NCBI GenBank assembly: GCA_037833965.1
Contig: AP031352.1
Coordinates: 18,084,501-18,148,500, forward strand
DNA: 64,000 nt
Source: Marchantia polymorpha subsp. ruderalis
Taxonomy: Eukaryota > Streptophyta > Marchantiopsida > Marchantiales > Marchantiaceae
Direction: 5' to 3'
Each line of letters starts with the position of its first letter. Position 1 is the stretch's first letter. The notes below the pieces were generated by a model. The model was not told the origin of the DNA. It worked only from the letters and a program-made list of their open reading frames with translations, and ran no database searches. The position numbers and the translations under genes were made by a program. Shown here piece by piece: positions 22,945-34,300 of this stretch.

Positions 22945-23450
22945 TTACGCTGCAGCAGGTGCCTTGAGGGTAACCCCTGTAGTATTTCTGGGAATGACAA
23001 GTGCCTGAGAATTCAAACTCTTCAATAGACTGTTGTTGTGTTACTGGAATGTTTCTCAGTGAGTCCTTCAGTGCGGACCTGTGTTCTCTGCGCGTTTTGT
23101 GAGTTGAGAGTGTTGTTCACCGCGTAGGAGTGACTTCGATCGGAAGTAGGCAGTCCAAACCGGGTTTCCTACACTAGCAGCAAGCTAGTGGAAGTGTTGT
23201 AAAAGCCGGAGTTGGAAGTCACTGCCCGCAGCTTTGCCGAGTGTGCTCGCAAGAGACTTTCCCCCTGAAATCTTGAAGTAGAGGTCCTAACGGATCTCTG
23301 GGTTGTATTTCTGTAGTTTCAGGTGTGTGTGTGTGTGTGTTACGCTGCACTGTGCGACCTCCGAGTGCGCTCCGAGTGGACACTTGCAGTATTTCTGGGA
23401 GTGACAGTCGCCTGAGAATTCAAACTCATCAATAGTCTGTTAAACGTGAC
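22945..23450 (+). repeat. Internal duplication and GT microsatellite in the GL tail
   Basis: Within the tail, a block of about 100 bp starting GTTACGCTGCA and ending in CAATAGACTGTT is repeated about 400 bp downstream, where it ends CAATAGTCTGTT. A GT run (23323-23340) lies between them and varies in length between copies. The shared core is GTATTTCTGGGA followed by GAGAATTCAAACTC. All GL tails with this region intact have the same layout. Confidence 0.8.
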
Positions 23451-23537
23451 ACTTTGTACCCTGTGTGTTCCTCTGTCCCTGTGGGTTCGACCTTTCTACC
23501 ACTATATTGCAGTTTTAGCCTTTAGTGGGTTATTACA

Positions 23538-24382
23538 CCCCACTCGGGTCAGTCGCCGACGCAATCAATGGCGACTGAAATTCTCCACTCGGATGATGAC
23601 GACAGAGGCCTCACCGAAGAAATGTCAGGAGCAGAGGACACCGAGGAGGAGGAGGAGGAAATTGTTGGAGCGCCGGCGGCGGCGCTCTCTGAGCAGGTGA
23701 TTCCGTTGCTGAGGTACTTGGATCGCAAGGTCGATAAATACGCCGACCCACTTCAGCCGGGATCTTACATCGAGTTAGTGCGCAGGCGGACTCGCACTAA
23801 AGTCCACACCAGCAAGCTGTTAGCTAGGGTGGACCAGGAGTTGAGGGAATTGAAGGAGAAGCATGCATGCTTGTGGGGTCAGTATAAGCTTAATCAGAAA
23901 TTCTACAAGTACTCCGAGAAGGTGAGGGATGAGAAACTGGACGAGCTCACCAAGGAGCAGGTGAAGGTCAAGGAAGCACTAATTTCTGAGCAGGCCCAGA
24001 ATCGGATTTTGTCAGAGGAGCTCGTGCGACAGACGCGGTTGTTGGAACAATGTCAGCTCGCACGGCAGGCGGATGAGGAGTTAATCCGCAGGTTACAGTC
24101 AGAGTGTGGCGAATTGAGAGCGCAACGTGCTGAGGCCGAATCGCAATTAGTGATAATTGAAGAGGATCGCAGGAAGGAGGCAGATCGCACGAAGGTGGAG
24201 ACGGCGAGGCGTGTCGCCCACTGTCTCAAGGGCTACGCCCACTGGGAAGTGAAGGCGCAGGAGAAACTCACACTGCGTGAGTTTGAACTTCGCGCAGCCG
24301 GGTTGTTGTCAGGCGACAGTAGGAGTCGGCGGAAGGTAGCAAAGAAGCTCGATGCTTTTCTGTCCAAGGCGCAGGATACTAT
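23538..24382 (+). pseudogene. U3-ORF of GL-4, second part
   Basis: This continues the GL-4 ORF after the GL-5 insertion. It covers the acidic run (SDDDD and TEEEEEE), the KYADPLQPGSYIELV motif, the heptad-rich region and the LTLREFELRAAGLL segment, and stops at KAQDT where GL-6 begins. The expected last 60 or so codons are absent from this element. Confidence 0.8.
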
Positions 24383-25245
24383 TGTGGTAACCCACTTTTT
24401 GTTTTTTTGTCGGAACTAAAACATTTTTGAATAGTAAGTACCGCGGCAGCAGCTGTAAATAGTAATTGGTACGCGAAACCAGAGGATCGAGGACAGTCAA
24501 GGGGTTTTGGGCTTAGGCCACAGTGGGACGCTTGGGACGGAACGGGCGGTTCATGCTGCAGGATCCGCTTCGAGCACCTTCGGCGGTTGATCACTCATAA
24601 CTTTCTCAATTCGTAACGCCTTGAGTTGCTTCGGGTCTTGTTGAAAAGAGCTCGCGACGCTCGTTCTAACGAGACCAATGAACTTGTGAAACGGATGAGA
24701 GGTCACTGAGTTATGAGTGTCGGAAGTTACTGATGGGGGGGGCCTTCGGCGGTAGAGCGACTTTGGCGGTACGCCTTCGGCGGAAGAACCGCCGGAAGAT
24801 ACGCCTTGGGCGGTAGACGCCTTCGGTCAACGCCTTCGGGTCAGCGCCTTCGGCGATACGGGAGAGTGCATTCGGCGGAAGAGTGAAACCCTCATAACTT
24901 TCTCAATTCGCAACGCCTCGACTTGGTTAGGGTCTCGTTGGAAAGAGCTCAACGCGCTGATTCTAACGAGCCCAAGAACGCCACGAACGGAGGAGAATTC
25001 CGGGAGTTATGAAGGTCGCAAGATACTCAGCTTTCCGCCTGCGCACAGGCGAAGAAAGTTTTGTCCTATGCGCGGACGAAGGAAGTTCGCCTGCGCACAG
25101 GCGTTCGCCTGTGCACAGGTCGCCTGTGCACAGGTCACCTCCACACGTGCCGCATGTGCACAGGCGCTTCGGCGTCGGCGGGAAATCCGCCTTGGGCCCT
25201 AGAAATGCGCCTTGTGAGGTAGAAAGTGTACGGCGCCTTCTGCGC

Positions 25246-25371
25246 CAGCTCAGCGCCGCGGACGGACAGGTCAGCGCAGCGGACGGACAGCTTAGCGCCG
25301 CGGACGGCCAGGTCATCGCCGCGGACGGACAGCTCAGCGCCGCGGACAGCCAGGTCATCGCCGCGGACGGA
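25246..25371 (+). repeat. Six-unit 21-bp tandem array
   Basis: Six units of exactly 21 bp share the core GCCGCGGACGGA. Odd units begin CAGCT and even units begin CAGGTCA, giving a 42-bp higher-order period. The core contains the palindrome CCGCGG. It lies in the leader of the short copy GL-6. Confidence 0.85.
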
Positions 25372-25559
25372 CTGTGGATAGGCGAACGCCTTCGGCGGAA
25401 GAGTAAAACCAACATAACTTTCTCAATTCTTAGCGGTTTGACTTGATTCGGGTCTCGTTGGAAAGAACTCGACGAGCTGGTTCCAACGAGACCAAGATCT
25501 CTTGAAACGGATAAGGCGTCAATGAGTTATGAGCGTCGAAAGCGGCTGTCATGGTTAGG

Positions 25560-25945
25560 CGTGAGGCCTTCGGCGTTAACAGTTAGAGGGGCCTTCGGCC
25601 CAAGGCGGCCTGCGAGTAGGCGGCTTGCGTGTAGGACGCGTGGGACCCGCAGTCCTCGGATTTTGGAGAAGGAATTTTGGCCTAGGTTCAGAGATCTTGC
25701 GGGGCCCATATCTTTGCGATGGACGGTCGGATGGATCTGAAATTTTGTGGGGCCGTTGATCTCGGCCGGCCACGCATGCCTGCAAATTTTCAGCCTCAGA
25801 TCTTGGGTGGGAAGGCGCTGGCGGCTCTGTACAGTAGGCTTAGGATTCAGATTTAGGGTTAGGGTTAGATTTAGGTTGTAAGTTAGAGGGGAAGGCAGCC
25901 GCCGACTCCTCAGGTGTAGGATCTGTTGCGGCTCGCACCATGGCA
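25560..25945 (+). repeat. Non-coding Z block with telomere-like motif in GL-6
   Basis: This block takes the place of the ORF in short GL copies. It contains TTTAGGGTTAGGGTTAG followed by ATTTAGG at 25852-25875, resembling plant telomere repeats but imperfect. An inverted copy lies in GL-9 (about 32590-33010). Open frames on either strand are not conserved and I do not regard it as coding. Confidence 0.7.
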
Positions 25946-26952
25946 TTGCAGTGTAGTGCTAGGTAGGACTTAGAAGGTATAAAATAGTTCCAGGCGTTTT
26001 GCCTGGGGTTCTTTCCCATCAGAAGTGCAGATCAGGAACCCATTTCCTTTGCGTGTTTGTGTCCTTGAGTTCTGTCACCACGCACGAGGAGTTACAACTT
26101 AGCGTTCCGCATTTTGTAGCTGAAGGCCTTCGGCCGAATGTTCAGAGCTAGTACATTGGTTAGAGACTTGAGTAGTTCGGATCTGCACCTGCGGGTGACT
26201 GCCGATGCTCAGAGCCAGTGACTAGTTAGATACTTGAACAGTTTCGCCCCTACACCTTCGAGTGTTTCTTTCTGATTGTACTCCTTGGGATTTTTCCCCT
26301 GAATGCCAAAGTGAAGTTTTGCTACTTCGTGTAAGCCTTGGTTGTAAATTCAGGTTACGCTGCAGCAGGTGCCTTGAGGGTAACCCCTGTAGTATTTCTG
26401 GGAATGACAAGTGCCTGAGAATTCAAACTCTTCAATAGACTGTTGTTGTGTTACTGGAATGTTTCACAGTGAGTCCTTCAGTGCGGACCTGTGTTCTCTG
26501 CGCGTTTTGTGAGTTGAGAGTGTTGTTCACCGCGTCTGAGTGACTTCGATCCGAAGTAGGTAGTCCAAACCGGGTTTCCTACACTAGCAGCAAGCTAGTG
26601 GAAGCGTTGTAAAAGCCGGAGTTGGAAGTCATTGCCCGCAGCTTTGCCGAGTGTGCTCGTGAGAGACTTTCCCCCTGAAATCTTGAAGTAGAGGTCCTAA
26701 CGGATCTCTGGGTTGTGTTTCTGTAGTTTCAGGTGTGTGTGTGTGTGTGTGTGTTACGCTGCACTGTGCGACCTCCGAGTGCGCTCCGAGTGGACACTTG
26801 CAGTATTTCTGGGAGTGACAGTTGCCTGAGAATTCAAACTCCTCAATAGTCTGTTAAAACGTGACACTTTGTACCCTGTGTGTTCCTCTGTCCCTGTGGG
26901 TTCGACCTTTCTACCACTATATTGCAGTTTTAGCCTTTAGTGGGTTATTACA

Positions 26953-27387
26953 AAGGGCTACGCCCACTGGGAAGTGGCGGCGCAGGAGAAACTCACACTG
27001 CGTGAGTTGGAGCTTCGTGCAGCCGGGTTGTTGTCAGGTGACAGTAGGAGTCAGCGGAAGGTGGCAAAGAAGTTAGACTCTTTTCTGTCGAAGGCGCGGG
27101 ATACCATGTCCACCCTCGAGGCGGAGGTGTCCGCGGCGTTGCAGCGTTTGGGACTGCGCAGTCGAGCGGAAGACTGGCAGGGTAGGGAGTTAGTGCGCGG
27201 CAGTCCGTCGCGTAGGAGGCGAAGCACAGGTTCTGCGGAGTGTAGTGTAGCGTGGTTCCGTGCCGGCGCATAGTGTAGTGCAGTGTAGTGCTAGTTAGGA
27301 CTTAGAAGGTATAAAGTAGTTCAAGGCGTCTTGCCTTGGGATTTTTCCCAGTTTTGGAAGTGCAGATCAGGAACTCATTTTCTCTAC
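26953..27387 (+). mobile_element. GL-2, segment c (ORF end and start of tail)
   Basis: After the AAGGG duplication the GL-2 ORF continues with GYAHWEVAAQEKLTL to its end near 27273 (RRRRSTGSAECSVAWFRAGA). The TATA motif TATAAAGTAG (about 27310) and the palindrome CAAGGC-GTCTT-GCCTTG follow. The tail stops abruptly at about 27387, where the leader of GL-7 begins, so some 880 bp of tail have been lost. Confidence 0.75.
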
Positions 27388-29853
27388 GTCAAAAGATACA
27401 AAGATACAAAGATACAAAAGATACAAAAGATACAAAGACCTTCGCCTACGCATAGGCGAGGGAAGTTCGCCTACGCATAGGCGAAGTAGGGTTTGACGTC
27501 GGCGGGGAGTCCGTCGAGAATGCCGCCTACGCATAGGCAGGGAGGACTTGCATCTACGCATAGGCGAACGGGAATCGCCTACGCATAGGCGCTTCGGCGT
27601 CGGCGGGAAGTCCGCCTTCGGCCCTAGAAATCCGCCTTCGGGGTTGGAACTTGTACGGCGCCTTCGGCGCCAGCGCATCACGGTTGGATGAGGACTCAAC
27701 GGAGTAGTAAAATCCGTACGGACCGTACGGACGAGTGCGCCTTCGGCCAGTCGGGGTTAAAGAGACAAGAGCGCCGACGGAGAGGCGAGAGAGATGGACA
27801 GACTGGACGGAGTTCGTTGACCGCGGTCAACGCCTTCGGCGCTGCGCCTACGGCAAGGGATCTGCGCGGACGAGCGTCCTGTGTGCGGACGGAATTTGCC
27901 TACGCATAGGCGAGCGCCTACGCACAGGCAGATGAAGTTCTGTGCCGGCGGAAACCCCGCCGGGGATTCCGCCTACGCAGAAGGGAGTTCAACTTTTGTC
28001 CTCTGCGTGGACGAACGCCTTCGGCGGAGCGGGACTAGCCAAGTTGAAGTACGAATGAGAGTAGCGCGTCGGCAAGAAATCCGCCTTTGGCGCTGCGCGA
28101 CCATTGCCGCGGCGTGGTACGCTGGCGGAGTTCAAATTACCAATTCGAGCGTGTGAGTGAAGTCGGCGTCGGCGGAGTGTGAAGCCGCGCGTGAGAGAGA
28201 AGGCCGTTATACCGTGGAGCCGGCGCGGCCATCAAGTGATTCGACTTTCACGACCGAGAGCCGACCATGACCTCTTGCGAGCCGACAGAGTACGCCCCAT
28301 TCTTGAATTGGCGATTTCAATTTCTGGTGCGAGCTGCGCGCGTCCACCTTCTAGCTGAGAGACGTTCTAGACATCACCGCGCGGAGAGTTACTCGGTGGC
28401 TGAGAGAGAATTGAGTGCGCGACATTTGGAATTGAGAGAGATTAGAGTTTGCAGAGGAAACAAAATCGCGAGCAAGAGGCTCTGGCAGAGGAGAGAGAGA
28501 GTTGCGCAAACCAATTTCAAGAACGCAATGTCGAAATCGATGAGGCTGCGGATGGTGCCACTCAAGCTCCCGCAGAATGGGTTGCGTGCCTTTGAGGATC
28601 GGCTAATTACAAGGAAACTCGAATTCTTGCTGTGGGGATGGAATTACGTGTGCGCAGACATGGTGCGCGAATGGCTGGACAAGGAACGACCACCTACGCG
28701 CGGATTACGTCCGCACGTAGATAGATGGACTGTCCGCGATTGGGGACAGGCATTGGGGAGGTGCGCAGGTGAGGACGGGTACCTCCCATCCGACAGTGAA
28801 AGTGTCAAGGTAACAAAGTAGGACAAAGCCTCCTTCGTAGAATTGTTCAAGCAGGAGAGGTCTTCCAAGAACGGGTACAGGACCCGCGACTACAAAGATC
28901 GTTTCCGTAGGACCGTAGCGATGGCGCTGCTGCAATTGTTGCAGCCGCACCGCACTACGTACATCACGTTGTGGCAGGTGTCCTTCGTAGAGCTCACATT
29001 GGCCGGAGCTCCAGTTCACTGGTCGCGTATCCTGCATAGGGTGATGCGACAGCATGCGTTTGAGGAGCGGGGAGGAACTCTCAATCACCTCTCCCCCTTC
29101 TTGATAAATTTTTATCGGGCGATGAATTGTTTAACCGCGGCCGAGCGTGCTCGATTTCCGCCATTGTCAGTCGACCATCTCGGGAGGTATGTGCGGGATA
29201 ACGAGGTAGACACCGATGCGGAGGATTCGCCGACTTCCACTCCACCGACTCAACAGGATGCGGGGAGAGACACACCCGCGGCGCGAGTGCCGCGGAAGCG
29301 AAGATGGAGAGAGGAACCCGAGAAAGAGCAACATCGAGAATCAGCTGCTCTCACCCGGAAGCGGCCACTGCCGGGTTTTGTGTGTTTGCGCGTTTTGTGA
29401 GTTGAGTGTGTTGCTCACCGCGTGTGAGTGACTTAGATCCGAAGTAGGAAGTACACTCCAGATTCCCTGTGCTAGTAGAAACTAGTGGAAGGGTTGTAAA
29501 AGCCGGAGTTGGGAGTCACTACCCACAGATTCGCTGAGTGTATTCGTGAGAGACTTCCTCCCTGAAATCTTAAGTAGAGGTCCTAACCGACCTCTGAGTT
29601 GTGTTTCGATAGTTTCAGGTGTGTGTGTGTGTGTGTGTGTGTGTGTTGAGTGAACTACGCTGCACTGTGCGACCTCCGAGTGCTCTCCGAGTGAACACTT
29701 GCAGTAATTCTGGGAGTGACAGTCGCCTGAGAATTCAAACTCTTCAATAGTCTGTTAAATGTGACACTTTGTACTCTGTGTGTTGCCTCTGTCCCTGTGG
29801 GTTCGACCTTTCTACCACTATATTGCAGTTTAAGCCTTTGGTGGGTTATTACA
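27388..29853 (+). mobile_element. GL-7, truncated GL copy
   Basis: The first 385 bp or so of the leader are missing; the copy begins within the leader at a GATACAAA-type microsatellite (27388-27440). The ORF starts at 28267 and breaks off at about 29376, directly joined to the middle of the tail. The tail end GGGTTATTACA is intact at 29853 and is followed by an integrase fragment on the minus strand. Deletions at both places removed the 5' end and the ORF second half. Confidence 0.75.
28267..29376 (+). pseudogene. U3-ORF of GL-7, N-terminal half with nonsense codon
   Basis: The start is MTSCEPTEYAPFLNW, with the conserved block clear through WGWNYVCADMVREWL and RPHVDRWTVRDWGQALGRC. A TAG at about 28819 replaces CAG found in other copies (VTK then stop), after which the same frame continues from 28822. 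The coding sequence ends artificially near residue 370, where it is joined to tail sequence. Confidence 0.8.
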
Positions 29854-30140
29854 TGGATTGATCCATTCGGAAGACCTCTATTACCCTGTAGGATCCCATC
29901 CATCTCGGATGCAGCTTGCCCGGAAATCGAGCATGTCTACTGTCATAGAGCAGGGCCAAATCGCCCTTCTTGAGTAACACCGGTTTGATCTTCCTATCAT
30001 ATCTCTCCTTCCAGCGGAGTTGGATTTGCCTGGTGCGTTCTTTGGCTTCTCGTCGTCTCTCCTCCAACACCATGACTTCCTGCAGCCTATAGAGCTGACT
30101 CTCTTCAGCACCTATCCGTCTCAGGTCCAAGGTTCGTTGG
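29854..30140 (-). pseudogene. Ty3/gypsy integrase C-terminal fragment fused to U3-ORF
   Basis: Read on the minus strand, this encodes the C-terminal part of a Ty3/gypsy integrase. It has the segment RRIGAEESQLYRLQEV, the RWKERYDRKIKP stretch, and KKGDLALLYDSR with FPGKLHPRWMGSYRV. These are typical of the region after the integrase core in plant gypsy polyproteins. Upstream on the same strand it is joined in frame to the GL-8 U3-ORF at KKLDSFL. Downstream it is cut by the end of GL-7. It is one of only two traces of gag-pol in the window. Confidence 0.8.
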
Positions 30141-31349
30141 GTGGGTAGAAAAGAGTCCAGCTTCTTCGCCACTCGCCGCCGACTCCGACTGTCACCTGTC
30201 AACAACCCCGCTGCACGAAGCTCTAACTCGCGCAATGTGAGTTTCTCCTGCACCGCCACTTCCCAATGGCCGTAGCCCCTAAGACAGCGGGTGACTCGCC
30301 TCGCCATCTCTTCCTTCGTGCGATCTGCCTCCCGCCGGCGATCGTCTTCAACAACAACCAACTGCAATTGGCCTCCGCACGCTGCGCTCTCAATTCCCCG
30401 CACTCGGATTGCAGTCTGCGGATTGATTCCTCATCCGCTTGTCGTGCGAGCTGACACTGCTCTAACAACCGTGTCTATCGCACGAGCTCCTCTGACAAAA
30501 TTCGATTTTGAGCCTGCTCAGAATCCAGCTCCTTTGCGAGCTTTGCCTTCTCCTTGGCAAACTCTTCCAGCTTCTCGTCCTTCGTCTTGTCGAAGGCTTT
30601 GTACAACTTTCTATTGAGGTTGTACTGACCCCACAGGCACGCATGCCTCTCCCGTAGATCCTTAAGTTCCTGGTCCACACGGGCCAACAACTTGCTGGTG
30701 TGGACTTTAGTGCGGGTTCGCCTCCTCACAAGCTCGATGTAGGACCCAGGCTGGCGAGGGTCCGCGTACTTCTCTATCTTGCGATCCAGGTACCTCAACA
30801 GAGGTACTACTTGCTCACAGAGCGCCGCCGTCGGCGCGCCTACCATAACCTGCTCCTCCTCTTCGCTGGATCCCAATCCCGACACTGATTCCGTGGATCC
30901 TCCTTCTTCGTTATCCTCCGAACTGAGGATTTCGGTCGCCATTGAATTCGTCGGCGACTGGCCTGTGCGGGGCTGCGAGATGTCTGCGTGCTCTGCCGCC
31001 GTTGGCGCTCCTGCAGCCTCGCTGCTCCCTGCTAGAATGTCCAAGGCGGTGGGTGAATGCGGTCATGCCGAATTCACATCGTCCGCCTGTCCCGCTGCGA
31101 CTGTAACCTCCTCGCCGCCGGCGTCTATCGCCGAAGGCGGTCGTGCGGAATGTACCTGCGCGGAGTGTAATTGTGCATCGCGCGCACGAATTTCACCCTG
31201 CCGACAGTCAATCCGCTCCTCCGTTAGGTCCCGCTCCACCGATCGGTCCCGCTCCACCATTAGGTCCGGCGCAAGGGATGCGTCCGGCCTATGCGTAGGC
31301 GCAATTCCCGGCGCTTCTTCCGCCGAAGGCGGTTGAGCCGAAGGCGACC

Positions 31350-34300
31350 TGTAAGACCGGATATTGCATGTGTGAAATAAAACTAGAATTAGCCAAGGAG
31401 TTAATCATGTTTAGGATAGTTATGACTAAATCTAGCTAGTTATGACTAAGTCTAGCTAGTTTAGCTATAATGTCTATACTTGGCGGAATAACTAGAGAAG
31501 TTCTAGAAGATTTGAGTGAGCACTTCTATTTTGTCTTGTACAAAAGTCTAGATTCCAAGAGAAAAGACTTTTGAACTTCATGTTTAGTTTTGATTGGTGT
31601 AATAACCCACTAAAGGCGAAAACTGCAATATAGTGGTAGAAAGGTCGAACCCACAAGGACAAAGGAACACACAGGGTACAAAGTGTCACGTTTAACAGAC
31701 TATTGAGGAGTTTGAATTCTCAGGCGACTGTCACTCCCAGAAATACTGCAAGTGTCCACTCGGAGGTCGCACACTGCAGCGTAACACACACACACACCTG
31801 AAACTACAGAAACACAACCCAGAGATCCGTTAGGACCTCTACTCAAGATTTCAGGGGGAAAGTCTCTCACGAGTGCACTCGGCGAAGCTGCGGGTAGTGA
31901 CTCCCAACTCCGGCTTTTACAACACTTCCACTAGCTTGCTGCTAGTGCAGGAAACCCGGTTTGGACTACCTACTTCGGTTCGAAGTCACTCATATGCGGT
32001 GAACAACACTCTCAACTCACAAAACGCGCAGAGAACACAGGTCCGCACTAAAGGACTCACTGAGAAACATTCCAGTAACACAATAACAGTCTATTGAAGA
32101 GTTTGAATTCTCAGGCACTTGTCATTCCCAGAAATACTACAGGGGTTACCCCAAAGGCACCTGCTGCAGCGTAACCAGAATTTACAACCAAGGCTTACAC
32201 GAAGTAACAAAACTTCACTTTGGCATTTTGGGGAAAAATCCCAAAGGAGTACAATCAGGAACAGACACTCGAAGGTATAGGGGCGAAACTATTCAAGTAT
32301 CTAACTAGTCACTGGCTCTTAGCATCGGCAATCACCCGCAGGTGTAGATCCGAACTACTCAAGTCTCTAACCAATGTACTAGCTCTGAACATTCGACCGA
32401 AGGCCTTCAGCTACAAAATGCGGAACGCCAAGTTGTAGCTCCTCTTGCGTGGTGACAGAACTAAGGACACAAACACGCACAGAAGATGAGTTCCTGATCT
32501 GCACTTCTGAATTTGGGAAAGAACCCAAGGCAAGACGCCTTGAACTATTTTATATCTTCTAAGTCCTAACTAGCACTACACTGCACTACGCCATGGTGCG
32601 AGCCGCAACAGATCCTACACCTGAGGAGTCGGCGGCTGCCTTCCCCTCTAACTTACAACCTAAATCTAACCCTAACCCTACATCTGAATCCTAAGCCTAC
32701 TGTACAGAGCCGCCAGCGCCTTTCTATCCAAGATCTGAGGCTGAAAATTTGCAGGCATGCGTGGCCGGCCGAGATCAACGGCTCCACAAAATTTCAGATC
32801 CATCCGACCGTCCATCGCAAAGATATGGGCCCCGCAAGATCTCTGAACATAGGCCAAAATTACTTCTCCAAAATCCGAGGACTGTGGGTCCCACGCGTCC
32901 TACACGCAAGCCGCCTACTCGCAGGCCGCCTTGGGCCGAAGGCCCCTCTAACTGTTAACGCCGAAGGCTCCTCTATATGTTAACGCCGAAGGTCGCTCTC
33001 CTAACCATGACAGCCGCTTTCAACGCTCATAACTCAGTGACGCCTTATCCGTTTCAAGAGTTCTTGGTCTCGTTAGAACGAGCGTCGCGAGTTTTTTCCA
33101 ACAAGAACCTAACTAATTCAAACCGTTAAGAATTGTGAAAGTTATGACGGTTTTTACTCTTCCGCCGAAGGCGTTCGCCTATCCGCAGGCGTCCGCGTCC
33201 TACCCGCAGGCCGCCTATGCACAGGCCGTCCGCCTATGCACGGGCCTTCCGCCTATCCACAGGCCGTCCGCCTGTGCACAGGCCGCCTATCCACAGGCGT
33301 CCGCCTACTTGCAGGCGTCCGCGTCCTTCCGCGCTGTTGCGCTGGCGCCGTACAAGTTCCAACCCCGAAGGCGCATTTCTAGGGCCGAAGGCGGATTTCC
33401 CGCCGACGCCGAAGCGCATGTGCACAGGCGAACGCAGGTGCGTAGGCGAACTTCGCGCCTACGTCGAAACCCTATTTCGCCTGTGCGCAGGCGGACTTCC
33501 TTCGTCCACGTATAGGACAAAACTTTCTTCGCCTGTGCGTAGTCGGAAAGCTGAGTATCTTGCGACCTTCATAACTCCCGGAGCCCTCCTCCGTTCGTGG
33601 CGTTCTTGGGCTCGTTAGAATCAGCGCGTCAAGCTCTTTCCAACGAGACCCTAACCAAGTCGAGGCGTTGCGAATTGAGAAAGTTATGAGGGATTCACTT
33701 TTCCGCCGAATGCACTCTCCCGCATCGCCGAAGGCGTTGACCCGAAGGCGTTGACCCGAAGGCGCATCTTCCAGTGGTTCTTCCGCCGAAGGCGTACTGC
33801 CAAAGTCGCTCTACCGCCGAAGGCCCCCCATCAGTAACTTCCGACACTCATAACTCAGTGACCTCGTATCCGTTTCACAAGTTCTTAGGCTCGTTAGAAC
33901 CAGCGCGTCGAGTTCTTTCCAACAAGAACCGAAGAAACTCAAAGCGTTATGAATTGAGAAAGTTATGAGTGATCTACCGCCGAAGGTGCTCGAAGCGGAT
34001 CTTGCAGCATGAACCGCCTGTTTCGTCCCAAGCGTCCCACTGTGGCCTAAGCCCAAAACCCCTTGACTGTCCTCGATCCTCTTTTTACTCTGGTTTCGCG
34101 TACCGATTACTATTTACAGCTGCTGCCGCGGTATTTACTATTCAAAAATGTTTTAGTTCCGACAAAAAACAAAAAGTGGGTTACCACAATTGGTTTGACT
34201 AAAGTAAGGAGTATTCCATTGGTGAGACTTAGTCTAATGTTGACTTAGTGGAAAGTGGAAGTTCTAGAAGTGGAAAAGGCACAAATGGCATGTCGCCACC

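Larger units (their letters stand above)
18148..23537 (+). mobile_element. GL-5, complete GL copy (5,390 bp)
   Basis: It starts TGTGGTACCCC at 18148 and ends GGGTTATTACA at 23537. The duplication CCCCA flanks it (18143-18147 and 23538-23542), and the GL-4 ORF reads through cleanly if GL-5 and one duplication copy are removed. The leader is 18148-19393, the ORF 19394-22531, the TATA box 22568-22576 and the tail runs to 23537. Very similar to GL-1 in length and sequence, so probably a recent insertion. Confidence 0.9.
14802..26952 (+). mobile_element. GL-4, giant LTR split by GL-5 and fused to GL-6
   Basis: The outer limits are set by TGTGGTACCCC at 14802, GGGTTATTACA ending at 26952, and the 5-bp duplication AAGGG (14797-14801 and 26953-26957). 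Inside, GL-5 occupies 18148-23537 with its own duplication CCCCA. After 24382 the ORF is interrupted by GL-6. GL-4's own ORF end is missing, so the tail at about 25947-26952 is probably a hybrid formed by recombination between the tails of GL-6 and GL-4. The leader is 14802-16045. Confidence 0.85.
24383..26952 (+). mobile_element. GL-6, short GL copy without ORF (about 2.57 kb)
   Basis: It starts TGTGGTAACCCACTTTTTG at 24383 inside the GL-4 ORF and ends with the shared tail at 26952. The leader differs from the long type. It has three spaced copies (near 24600, 24900 and 25430) of the module with AAAGAGCTCG and the paired motif TAACGAG, a 21-bp tandem array, and a non-coding block (about 25560-25945) where the ORF sits in long copies. 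The five bases to the left (ACTAT) are not found at the right end, where the GL-4 duplication AAGGG is seen. Its tail has therefore probably recombined with the GL-4 tail. Confidence 0.8.

Noticed and set aside
25527..25946. 139-codon minus-strand frame in the Z block of GL-6
   Set aside because: The frame is not kept in the inverted GL-9 copy, and the translation is mostly repeats of telomere-like DNA.
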